36,608 bases of DNA. It comes from Rheinheimera lutimaris (GTDB lineage Bacteria > Pseudomonadota > Gammaproteobacteria > Enterobacterales > Alteromonadaceae). A program made the position numbers and the translations under genes. Location: assembly GCF_013283795.1 (NCBI RefSeq), contig NZ_JABSOD010000028.1, forward strand, positions 1 through 36,608. Direction: 5' to 3'. Below the pieces are notes generated by a model. That model made no database searches. It was given only the letters and a program-made list of their open reading frames with translations, and was not told the DNA's origin. Below, in pieces: positions 7,353-14,459 of this stretch; the first letter of the stretch is position 1, and each line of letters starts with the position of its first letter.

Positions 7353-7469
7353 TTACTCAATAACAATGTCGCAGCGGCAGCGCAGACTCCACAATGAAGA
7401 CAAGCCCTGAATCTCTGCGCTGCCATCTTTTGATGCAGCAACGGTTTGTAATGCTAATACATTAGACAT
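7353..7469 (-). CDS. Class III lanthipeptide precursor, copy 6 (Gly30 to Arg variant)
   Basis: A 38-residue precursor, the first of the array in the direction of transcription. The leader is MSNVLALQTVAASKDG and the core region is GLSSLWSLRCRCDIVIE. The ring motif Ser25-x-x-Ser28-x-x-Cys31 is intact, but the glycine before Cys31 is arginine, and the C-terminal residue is Glu. It is the most diverged member at nucleotide level and has its own upstream sequence, with ribosome binding site AAGGAGATTGTAA. Confidence 0.87.
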   Translation of the reverse strand: MSNVLALQTVAASKDGSAEIQGLSSLWSLRCRCDIVIE

Positions 7470-7635
7470 TTACAATCTCCTTGATACGCTATTTTAGTTA
7501 AGTTAAAAATAATGTTGAAAAACAGCATTCAAAAATGCTCAACACACCAAAGCTCTAACAGAGCAAAAATTAATGGCAAAACAATAATTACGATTTAATA
7601 ATCGATGAAATGCCCACCTTTATTTCAATTAAAGG
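7470..7635 (-). other. Spacer between copy 6 and the upstream small ORF
   Basis: AT-rich, non-coding. On the leftward strand it holds a small hairpin with a T-run (7518-7539). It also has a 7-bp stem, ACCTTTA/TAAAGGT (7616-7622 with 7630-7636), that overlaps the stop codon of the small acidic ORF. A promoter for the array probably lies here, but I cannot identify -35 and -10 boxes with confidence. Confidence 0.35.
7518..7539 (-). terminator. Possible weak terminator upstream of the array
   Basis: AGCATT and AATGCT (7524-7529 with 7534-7539) form a 6-bp stem with a 4-base loop. On the leftward strand this is followed by G and then five T. It lies after the divergent precursor and the 25-codon ORF, and before copy 6. 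The short stem makes this a weak call. Confidence 0.35.
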
Positions 7636-7713
7636 TTAACCAGGATGAATATCACAAAAGTAATTAACAATTTCTTCTGAAAAATCATCACGCTCTTCAC
7701 TATCTGCTTTCAT
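7636..7713 (-). CDS. 25-residue acidic peptide of unknown function
   Basis: A 25-codon frame that begins MKADSEERDDFSEE and ends YFCDIHPG. It has a strong ribosome binding site (CCCGGAGGCATT directly before ATG) and starts 12 bases after the stop of the divergent precursor gene, so the two would be co-transcribed. It has one cysteine and two serines but lacks the L-Q leader motif and the S-x-x-S-x-x-C motif. It may be a second type of precursor, a small accessory or immunity peptide, or noise. The ribosome binding site and location argue that it is translated. Confidence 0.5.
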   Translation of the reverse strand: MKADSEERDDFSEEIVNYFCDIHPG

Positions 7714-7725
7714 AATGCCTCCGGG

Positions 7726-7824
7726 CTAACGGTCCACTCCACAGAAAATACTCATTGCTGACCCCATAGCCTGATAGTTTGATTCTGTGGCATTTAACAT
7801 TTGAAGTGCGATTACGTTATTCAT
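7726..7824 (-). CDS. Divergent class III lanthipeptide precursor (second family)
   Basis: A 32-residue peptide beginning MNNVIALQML and ending GSAMSIFCGVDR. The leader motif VIALQ corresponds to VLALQ of the array precursors and to class III leaders in general. The core contains Ser22-x-x-Ser25-x-x-Cys28, the same ring motif at the same spacing as in the array, but all other core residues differ. There is one cysteine, not two. The ribosome binding site is CGGAGAATACAA. It is the first gene of the leftward arm. I infer that it is a second substrate for the same LanKC. Confidence 0.7.
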   Translation of the reverse strand: MNNVIALQMLNATESNYQAMGSAMSIFCGVDR

Positions 7825-8160
7825 TTGTATTCTCCGCTTATAGTTTCCTTGGACTGCGAGAACAATCATTGTCGAATAAAAAATTAATATCAAATCGATT
7901 TGCCTACATTTAACCGGTGAAATTCAGAGATCCCGAGAAAAAAATCCGAACTAAAACTCATTTTTTCTGCATTGAGTCACATAAATAACTTTTTGTTGCA
8001 ACAGCTTGCTCAACAGGCTTCTTTAAATCAGGCGAATGTACACAAGCTCTTGATTTAGGCGCTCAGTTACCAAAAATCTGCACTCACCAATTGTCTGCTA
8101 TCTCTTTCATTTCTTAAAAACTAAGATTCGGGACAAGTTATTCCTCTAAGGAGCTATCTG
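7825..8160. promoter_or_regulatory. Divergent control region between the two arms of the lanthipeptide locus
   Basis: A 336-base AT-rich region with no credible gene. It must hold the promoters of both arms. Visible elements are the palindrome GTTGCAAC (7995-8002) and an overlapping short direct repeat, CAACAGCTT (7999-8007) and CAACAGGCTT (8011-8020), 12 bases apart start to start. The ribosome binding site AAGGAG of the adaptor gene lies near 8148-8153. LytTR regulators usually bind direct repeats, so this repeat is a candidate operator, but the spacing is not the usual one. I could not define -35/-10 boxes reliably. Confidence 0.4.
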
Positions 8161-9417
8161 ATGGATAAAGTCATCCTCAAAAAGAAGAGCAAATTTAAAC
8201 GCTGGTACTGGGCAGCCATCGCTTCTACTGGTTTTTTCGGCGCCCTTTCCTGGTCACTGATTGCACCAGCCAGCCAGCACTACCGCGCATCTGTAGAAGG
8301 TGTAGAGATCCAGAAAGTTACCTACAGAGATTTTGCTGAAACGGTAACCATTCGAGGCACTTTGGTACCTGAAGTGTCTATTTTTCTCGATGCCATAGAG
8401 GGAGGACGGGTTGAACAAGTTTTAGTGGAAGATGGGGCCATGGTTAGTCAGGGGCAGCCCTTATTGCTACTAAGTAACACAAGTTTGCAGCTTGATGTCA
8501 TCTCTCGTGAAGCACAGATATCTGAGCAGCTAAATAATTTACAAAATACCCGACTTGCTGTTGAGCAGAATAGTCTCCGCCTTGATAAAGAACTCGCAGA
8601 GCTGGATTACCGCATCGCACAGCATGATCGACGCCTTCGCCAGTTAAAAGTGCTTGAAGATAGAAAAGTTGTTACTCAAGATGAAGTGCTGAAAATACAG
8701 GAAGACATACAATTCTTGCGCCGCAGTCGTGAATTAACCGTAGCAAGCCAACAACTGGATGAAAAGCGGCGAGTCGCTCAGCTTCAACAACTTGAAGACA
8801 GCGTTGAACAACTTCAGCGCAATCTTGAGTTTGCCAGAAACAACCTTGATAACCTAACGATCACAGCTCCCATATCAGGCCGCATCTCATCTTTAAACGC
8901 CAAACTTGGTGAATCCAAAGCCAGGGGGGAACGTCTTGGGCAAATTGACCAGGTTTCAGTCTTTAAGATTCAAGCTGACGTCGATGAATTCTTCCTTTCA
9001 AGGCTTTTTGTAGGTCAAAAATCTTCTATTACTATCAATTCTATTTCTTATCAAGTTGTTGTAGATAGAATTTACCCAGAAGTAAAAAATAGTCGTTTCA
9101 AAATAGATTTAACCTTCGATGAGGAGATGCCAGAAAATCTAACTCGCGGCCAGAACATTATTATTGGTTTAGCGCTTGCGCAATCCGAAAACCAACTGGT
9201 TATCCCAGCCGGTCACTACCTGAATGAAACCGGTGGTCACTGGGTTTATGTGCTAAACGAGGAGAATACCGCAACCAAGAGAATGATTGCGATTGGACGT
9301 CAAAGTTCCACTTTTATCGAAGTTCTGCAAGGGCTCAGTGAAGGTGAAAAAATCATTACATCCACCTACCGTCCATTCGAAAATCAGCCACACATTACTT
9401 TTAAACCGGAGACTTAA
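8161..9417 (+). CDS. MacA/HlyD-like periplasmic adaptor of an ABC efflux system
   Basis: A 418-residue membrane-fusion protein. A positively charged start is followed by one membrane segment (about residues 15-36). Then come the first half of the lipoyl/barrel-sandwich domain (GRVEQVLVEDGAMVSQGQPLLLL, about 86-108), a long alpha-helical hairpin rich in Gln, Leu and Arg (about 115-235), and the second lipoyl half (LTITAPISGRISSL). Beta-barrel and membrane-proximal regions complete the protein to the C-terminus. Such adaptors link an inner-membrane ABC transporter to an outer-membrane channel; no TolC gene is present in the window. The ATG follows AAGGAGCTATCTG. The stop codon abuts the ATG of the ATPase gene, so the genes form an operon. 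The likely role is export of the lanthipeptide or self-protection. Confidence 0.88.
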   Translation: MDKVILKKKSKFKRWYWAAIASTGFFGALSWSLIAPASQHYRASVEGVEIQKVTYRDFAETVTIRGTLVPEVSIFLDAIEGGRVEQVLVEDGAMVSQGQPLLLLSNTSLQLDVISREAQISEQLNNLQNTRLAVEQNSLRLDKELAELDYRIAQHDRRLRQLKVLEDRKVVTQDEVLKIQEDIQFLRRSRELTVASQQLDEKRRVAQLQQLEDSVEQLQRNLEFARNNLDNLTITAPISGRISSLNAKLGESKARGERLGQIDQVSVFKIQADVDEFFLSRLFVGQKSSITINSISYQVVVDRIYPEVKNSRFKIDLTFDEEMPENLTRGQNIIIGLALAQSENQLVIPAGHYLNETGGHWVYVLNEENTATKRMIAIGRQSSTFIEVLQGLSEGEKIITSTYRPFENQPHITFKPET

Positions 9418-10089
9418 ATGATCATTTTGGAAAAAGTATCAAAATCATTCACCACTGAGCACATAGAAACACAAGCGCTAAATGCGATTGATCTGGAGAT
9501 AGATGCAGGTGACTTTATTGCAGTAACAGGCCCATCAGGTAGTGGTAAATCCACCCTGCTAAATGTATTAGGCCTGTTAGAGCCTATTAATAGCGGCAAC
9601 TACTGGTTTGAAGGAAAAAACCTTAATGCATTGTCTCCAAATAGGCAGCAGTTATTTCGAAAGAAAAACATCGGCTTCATTTTCCAGAATTTCAATCTTA
9701 TTGATGAATTGAGTGTCTTTGAAAATATTGAGCTTCCTTTGATTTATCAAGGCCGAGAGCGCAAAGCAAGACACCATAGAGTTGATGAGTTGATGGAGCG
9801 TCTTGGTATTGCCCATCGCAGTTCGCATATGCCTCAGCAGTTATCAGGTGGGCAACAGCAACGTGTCGCAATAGCCAGAGCTCTAAGCGGCCAGCCTAAG
9901 ATCATTCTTGCTGATGAACCTACAGGTAACCTTGACTCAAGCATTGGCAAGGAAGTGATGCTGTTGCTACGAGAACTGAACGCGCAAGGCGCAACTATCT
10001 TGATGGTTACACACAGCAAAGAGCATGCAAACTATGCTGGTCGCTTAATCCAGATGAAAGATGGCTTCCATCTTCAAACACAAAATTGA
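9418..10089 (+). CDS. MacB/LolD-type ABC transporter ATPase
   Basis: A 223-residue stand-alone ABC ATPase. Motifs are Walker A GPSGSGKST (38-46), the Q-loop in FIFQNFNL (Gln 90), signature LSGGQQQRVAIARAL (142-156), Walker B IILADEPTGNLD (162-173) and the switch histidine in VTHSKEH. The ADEPTGNLD form is typical of the MacB/LolD/FtsE group that partners FtsX-fold permeases. It starts immediately after the adaptor stop codon and is followed 24 bases later by the permease gene, which completes the MacA-MacB type arrangement with ATPase and permease on separate polypeptides. Confidence 0.95.
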   Translation: MIILEKVSKSFTTEHIETQALNAIDLEIDAGDFIAVTGPSGSGKSTLLNVLGLLEPINSGNYWFEGKNLNALSPNRQQLFRKKNIGFIFQNFNLIDELSVFENIELPLIYQGRERKARHHRVDELMERLGIAHRSSHMPQQLSGGQQQRVAIARALSGQPKIILADEPTGNLDSSIGKEVMLLLRELNAQGATILMVTHSKEHANYAGRLIQMKDGFHLQTQN

Positions 10090-10113
10090 GCGTTTAAAAA
10101 GCAGGATAATTTT

Positions 10114-12543
10114 ATGTGGTTTCATTATTTACTGACAGCATTACGTCATTTCAAGAGCCAGTTGAGGTACCAGCTATTAAACCTTACAGGCTTGGCAATT
10201 GGTCTTACATCTAGCTTAATGATTCTGACGTTCCTCATGCAGGAAATCAGTTATGACAAGCAGCACCCCGCCATCAGCTATCGTCTCGATATTCAATTCA
10301 ACTCGCTTGATAACTCCAGGCTAGCGCAAGTTGCAGGGAACATGGCCCCTTATCTTTTGCAAAAACAGTTGATAACAAATGCGCTAAGGATTCATCGTCA
10401 GTCGCTAACAGTACACAATAGACAGCTGGTAAACACTTTGGAGCAAGTAGCCTATACCGACCCAAGCCTTGTTGACTTTTTCAAGATAACTGTACAACAA
10501 GGCTCAATTGAGTCGGTCTACCAGAAACCAGGCTCGATTGCGCTCACAGCAAGTAGCGCCATCAACCTTTTTGGCACTGCGGAAGCCTTACAACAAACGT
10601 TCCAAGATCATGACGGCAATATCTGGACGGTCGTGGCGATCTTGGACGAATTGCCGCAGGAAACTCACTTACAGTTTTCAGCCATCGCCTCTATAGATTC
10701 ATTGGTTATGATTGAAGGAAATGGTCGCCTTGATAGCTGGATGCGCAACGACTTCTACACCTATGTTCAATTTACCAAGTCACCAAAAGACTCTGATCGC
10801 AAACTTATATCAGATACGTTGGCTCAGCCACTTAAGAATATTGTTCCACAATTAGAACTAGAGTTTCACTTGCTTAAAACATCGGACATCCATTTAAATG
10901 GAAGTAGTATCGGCGAGATGAAATTCAATGGGAGTAAAGTTCAGTTTTACTTATTTGTTGCAATAGCTATTATTGTTCTTTTTGTTGCCTTGTTTAATTA
11001 CATCAATTTCGCAACAGCTTTGGCAAGCAAAAGAGCGTTGGAAGTTGGCGTCCGTCAGATCTCAGGAGCATCTAAAACACAGCTTATGTGGCAGTTCCTG
11101 CTCGAGTCAGCACTTTTTACTTTATTTGCATCGGCCATAGCATTCTTATTGTCAGCATTATTGCTGCCATATTTCGGGCATTACCTGCAAAGAGAACTGA
11201 CTATTTATCAGCTGCTAACCCCGACATATCTTGCACTTTTGTTCACTGGATACCTTATAATCTCAGTCACAGCCGGTTTCTATCCAGCACTGACTTTGTC
11301 AAACTTAGCTATTTTAAGTGCCTTGCGAGGAGCGGGGCTTAGAGGTCGTTCTGGCCGTTGGTTTCAGCAAACACTATTGTTCCTTCAGTTGGTTGTTTCC
11401 ATCGCTCTGCTCATATGGGTTGGTCATATTGCGTTGCAACTCAAAATGTTGCAACAAATTCCGGTCGGTTACTCATCAAGTAACCGTCTGGTTGCGATGC
11501 ACATTGATAATGAATTTTTACAGCAACGCTTCGCGCACCTGCAGTTTGAACTGAAGCAACACTCAAATATCATCTCTGTCAGCGCCGCCGATGCTATACC
11601 AACAGAAGATAAAGCCCTGTTTATGCAAGTGCGGCGACAGCTTAGGCCTGAGTTAAAACTGCCGAATGTGATGGTAAACAATATCTATCCTGATTTCATT
11701 TCAACGCTGAATATTCCTCTACTTTCGGGGCGGGAACTGAACATCGAAGATATGACATTGACAAAAAATGGTTATCAGAGAGGGCAAGAGTTTCCAGTCG
11801 TGCTTAATATGCTCGCTGTACAAGCTCTAGGCTGGAGTAGCGCCGAACAAGCACTGGGGAAACGACTTGATTTTTCAGAGCACCCCGACTTTTCATACGC
11901 TCGATCTGCGCTGATTGTAGGTATCGTCGATAACTATTATCTGACATCAATTCATCAGCCAATGCGCCCACAAGTATTAGTAACGGGCATGCCAATGTTA
12001 TCGGATGCCAGCATCATTCTACACGTTGAAAACGACGCAGAACGGTTTGCTAAGAGCTTGTTTGAGCAAAGTTGGAAACGCGTCTCAGATAAGGATTTGC
12101 CTGCTATAGAGCTTCTTAGTAGTCGCTTTAGACAACTACATCAGAATGATCAATTAAATGGTGAGCTCACCGCTCTGGCAACCGCTATGACAGTAATGAT
12201 TGTTAGCTTTGGGCTAATGGGCTGTGCTAGCTACAGCACACAACGGCGACTGTCTGAGCTTGCGATAAGAAAAGTGCTTGGTGCCTCTATGACAAAGTTG
12301 GTGTTGCTGCTAAGCCGGCAATTCCTTTTCACCGTGACATTCGCATCTCTGGTAGCCATCATAATTGCTTGGTGGTTAACCACAAACTGGTTGAGCAGCT
12401 TTAGTATGCAAGTCCCGCTAAACTACTGGCTATTTACCATGGCGCCACTAAGCGCAATAGGGCTGGTTTTAGGTATCACGTTTCTATCACTTTCGCTCTT
12501 TCGCCAATACTCTTTATCCACTTTACTCAAGCGCGAAGTATAA
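10114..12543 (+). CDS. FtsX/MacB-type ABC transporter permease, duplicated domain form
   Basis: An 809-residue inner-membrane protein. An N-terminal membrane segment (about 20-42) is followed by a periplasmic MacB core domain. A cluster of three segments (from about 285, YLFVAIAIIVLFVALFNYI; about 335-360; about 375-400) is the first FtsX-like domain. A further membrane segment (about 420-445) precedes a second periplasmic domain, and a second FtsX domain lies near the C-terminus (from about 690, with SELAIRKVLGAS). The matching pattern in the first half is ALEVGVRQISGAS. This tandem form is typical of mechanotransmission-type transporters, which push periplasmic substrates outward rather than move them through the membrane. 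It forms an operon with the preceding ATPase. Confidence 0.88.
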   Translation: MWFHYLLTALRHFKSQLRYQLLNLTGLAIGLTSSLMILTFLMQEISYDKQHPAISYRLDIQFNSLDNSRLAQVAGNMAPYLLQKQLITNALRIHRQSLTVHNRQLVNTLEQVAYTDPSLVDFFKITVQQGSIESVYQKPGSIALTASSAINLFGTAEALQQTFQDHDGNIWTVVAILDELPQETHLQFSAIASIDSLVMIEGNGRLDSWMRNDFYTYVQFTKSPKDSDRKLISDTLAQPLKNIVPQLELEFHLLKTSDIHLNGSSIGEMKFNGSKVQFYLFVAIAIIVLFVALFNYINFATALASKRALEVGVRQISGASKTQLMWQFLLESALFTLFASAIAFLLSALLLPYFGHYLQRELTIYQLLTPTYLALLFTGYLIISVTAGFYPALTLSNLAILSALRGAGLRGRSGRWFQQTLLFLQLVVSIALLIWVGHIALQLKMLQQIPVGYSSSNRLVAMHIDNEFLQQRFAHLQFELKQHSNIISVSAADAIPTEDKALFMQVRRQLRPELKLPNVMVNNIYPDFISTLNIPLLSGRELNIEDMTLTKNGYQRGQEFPVVLNMLAVQALGWSSAEQALGKRLDFSEHPDFSYARSALIVGIVDNYYLTSIHQPMRPQVLVTGMPMLSDASIILHVENDAERFAKSLFEQSWKRVSDKDLPAIELLSSRFRQLHQNDQLNGELTALATAMTVMIVSFGLMGCASYSTQRRLSELAIRKVLGASMTKLVLLLSRQFLFTVTFASLVAIIIAWWLTTNWLSSFSMQVPLNYWLFTMAPLSAIGLVLGITFLSLSLFRQYSLSTLLKREV

Positions 12544-12558
12544 ATTCGATCTTTTGAT

Positions 12559-13692
12559 GTGATATATCAAATTCAAATATGTCACATCATATTTACCTTA
12601 AGCTTGTTAAGTGCAATACTGGAACCGGGTAAATTTAACTTAAAGACAAACTTAATGCGAAGTGCCAGGTTCATCAGCCTGCTGGTCTTAGCGGTTGCCA
12701 CCTTCCTTTACATCAATCTGGCAGTCATCCAGCAATACGGTCAAACTAATTTTTATCATCCAGTTGAGCATATTGGTCTGGCTATTTATTGCCTGATAAG
12801 CTTGATCACTACTCGCTTTACTATTCGTCTTAATGATGTTTCAACTAAGCCGCAGTCCATTTTTTCCTTTATTAAAATTATTCTGATTTCTGGTTTGGCG
12901 GCCTCACTTCTCGTCACTTTGATATGGTTACTCATCCGTTCTTTAGTAATGATGGGAAGTGACGAGCCATGGATGATGAATTGGATGTATGTCATAGGCA
13001 ATATGCTATTTGTTTTCTTTTACGTGCACATCATTTTTTCCAGTACTTACTTATCTTTTGCCTATCATCACAGACTAAAAGCAGAAAACAACAAGCGGAT
13101 TAGTGCTGAAAAGGCGCGCGCAGCAGCAAAGTTAAAACTACTGCATGAGCAAGTGGCACCTCACTTTTTATTCAATAGTCTCAATACGTTATCTTCATTA
13201 ATTGAGGTTAATCAACCGCAAGCTCAGCTTTATGTGATTCGTTTGGCGGAGTTATACCGCTTCATGCTTAGAAACAGAGATCACGATGTTATAAGTCTTG
13301 CCGAAGAGGTCAACTTTACCAAAACTTATGTATCGATCAGCAATATCCGATTTGGAGATGCTTACCACTTAAAAATAGATCATTACATTGATGATCCGGT
13401 AAGTTGGTATCTACCTCCGGGTGCTTTACAAACTCTGGTAGAAAATGCCATCAAACACAATGAAGCCAGTAGTACTGAAGTGCTGGATATTCACATTTAT
13501 ATCCAAGAAGAAACCATTACTGTTTTAAATCAACGAAGAGTTGTCAATGGCGTCGTTGCTTCTACCAAAACAGGCCTTGCAAACCTGAAAGCCAGATATG
13601 CCATGTTGACGTCCTCACCTGTTTTAATCAATAAGTCTGAAGAGTTTTTCTCTGTTCAGATTCCTTTAATAAAGGAGATCACCGACCTATGA
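12559..13692 (+). CDS. LytS/YehU-type sensor histidine kinase
   Basis: A 377-residue membrane sensor kinase of the His_kinase (LytS-like) family. About four hydrophobic segments span residues 5-165, with little periplasmic sequence. The phospho-acceptor is His 202 in APHFLFNSLNTL, and the ATP-binding N-box is LVENAIKHNE (Asn 296), followed by a short G-box region around TGLANLKARY. The common KAQINPHFLFN form reads LHEQVAPHFLFN here. The GTG at 12559 is 16 bases after the permease stop but lacks a clear ribosome binding site. ATG 12655 is an alternative that would remove the first hydrophobic stretch. The gene overlaps the response regulator by 4 bases (ATGA). Confidence 0.85.
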   Translation: MIYQIQICHIIFTLSLLSAILEPGKFNLKTNLMRSARFISLLVLAVATFLYINLAVIQQYGQTNFYHPVEHIGLAIYCLISLITTRFTIRLNDVSTKPQSIFSFIKIILISGLAASLLVTLIWLLIRSLVMMGSDEPWMMNWMYVIGNMLFVFFYVHIIFSSTYLSFAYHHRLKAENNKRISAEKARAAAKLKLLHEQVAPHFLFNSLNTLSSLIEVNQPQAQLYVIRLAELYRFMLRNRDHDVISLAEEVNFTKTYVSISNIRFGDAYHLKIDHYIDDPVSWYLPPGALQTLVENAIKHNEASSTEVLDIHIYIQEETITVLNQRRVVNGVVASTKTGLANLKARYAMLTSSPVLINKSEEFFSVQIPLIKEITDL

Positions 13693-14459
13693 ATATCCTA
13701 ATCATTGAAGATGAAATCCATGCAGCAAACCATTTGCAAAACCTGCTATCTCAAATTGAACCGAATGCAAATGTTCTTGGCTGGATTAGCTCTGTAAGTG
13801 AGGTTAAAAACTTCATGCAAGACAAACATGCTATTGATTTAATATTTTCAGATATTGAGATTCGAGGAGGCCATGTTTTTTCTGCGTTTGAGATTTTCCC
13901 TCCCAAATGCCCGATTATTTTTACCACTGCCTACAATGATTACCTATTGGATGCCTTCCAGAGCAACGGCATCGAGTATTTACTAAAACCCTATGACAAA
14001 GATCGGCTGGAACAAGCATTGAAGAAGTTTCATCGATTTCACGACCATACACCGAAAACTTTAGATTCAAGCCTTCTCAGCCTCATTAATCAAACCTTGC
14101 GCTCAGAAACAAAGGTTTATAAAACGCGCTTCACGATTAAACGCCCTAAAGGCATGCAATTGCTTGATGTGAAGAACGTAGTTTTATTTAAGTTGGATCA
14201 AACAGGCTTGTTTGCCTTTGATAATCAGGCCAACTATTACCCAATGCATGATTTCACCTTAAGTAGCCTTGAGGAGCAGCTTGACCCAAATCTTTTTTTC
14301 CGCATAAACCGCAATGAAATAATAAACATTCAGGCTATCTCTCTGATACAAAGCTACGGCAAAGACAAACTCCAGATCTCTCTCGAAGGCATTAGCGACT
14401 ATTGCTTAACCAGCTCACACAAGACTCCCGAATTCAGACGATGGATTGAATCAAGCTAG
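13689..14459 (+). CDS. LytTR-family response regulator
   Basis: A 256-residue two-domain regulator. The receiver domain (1-120) has the acidic pocket IIEDE, phospho-acceptor Asp 55 in [14 protein letters not shown] and lysine 100 in LLKPYD. The LytTR DNA-binding domain (about 145-256) shows the pattern [15 protein letters not shown] that is characteristic of the family. LytTR proteins bind direct repeats and often control bacteriocin or peptide export genes. The ATG follows AAGGAG and overlaps the kinase stop (ATGA). The last 9 bases overlap the 3' end of convergent hemF, marking the right border of the island. It probably regulates the divergent promoters at 7825-8160. Confidence 0.9.
   Translation: MNILIIEDEIHAANHLQNLLSQIEPNANVLGWISSVSEVKNFMQDKHAIDLIFSDIEIRGGHVFSAFEIFPPKCPIIFTTAYNDYLLDAFQSNGIEYLLKPYDKDRLEQALKKFHRFHDHTPKTLDSSLLSLINQTLRSETKVYKTRFTIKRPKGMQLLDVKNVVLFKLDQTGLFAFDNQANYYPMHDFTLSSLEEQLDPNLFFRINRNEIINIQAISLIQSYGKDKLQISLEGISDYCLTSSHKTPEFRRWIESS

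Larger units (their letters stand above)
6628..7469 (-). repeat. Tandem array of six precursor-gene units, period about 144 bp
   Basis: Start codons lie at 7469, 7318, 7174, 7030, 6886 and 6744, giving periods of 151, 144, 144, 144 and 142 bases. Each unit contains a ribosome binding site, a 38-39 codon precursor and a short AT-rich spacer containing the tttacattattta type sequence. The three 144-base units are almost identical, including their spacers. This indicates recent tandem duplication and homogenisation. Confidence 0.9.

Noticed and set aside
6628..7469. Possible CRISPR array, because of the regular repeats
   Set aside because: The repeat period of about 144 bases is far too long. 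The units have no distinct spacers, and each unit encodes a peptide with a ribosome binding site.
7825..7860. Promoter TTGTTC-17-TATAAG directly before the divergent precursor
   Set aside because: The -10 box would lie almost on the ribosome binding site, so the transcript would start inside or after it.
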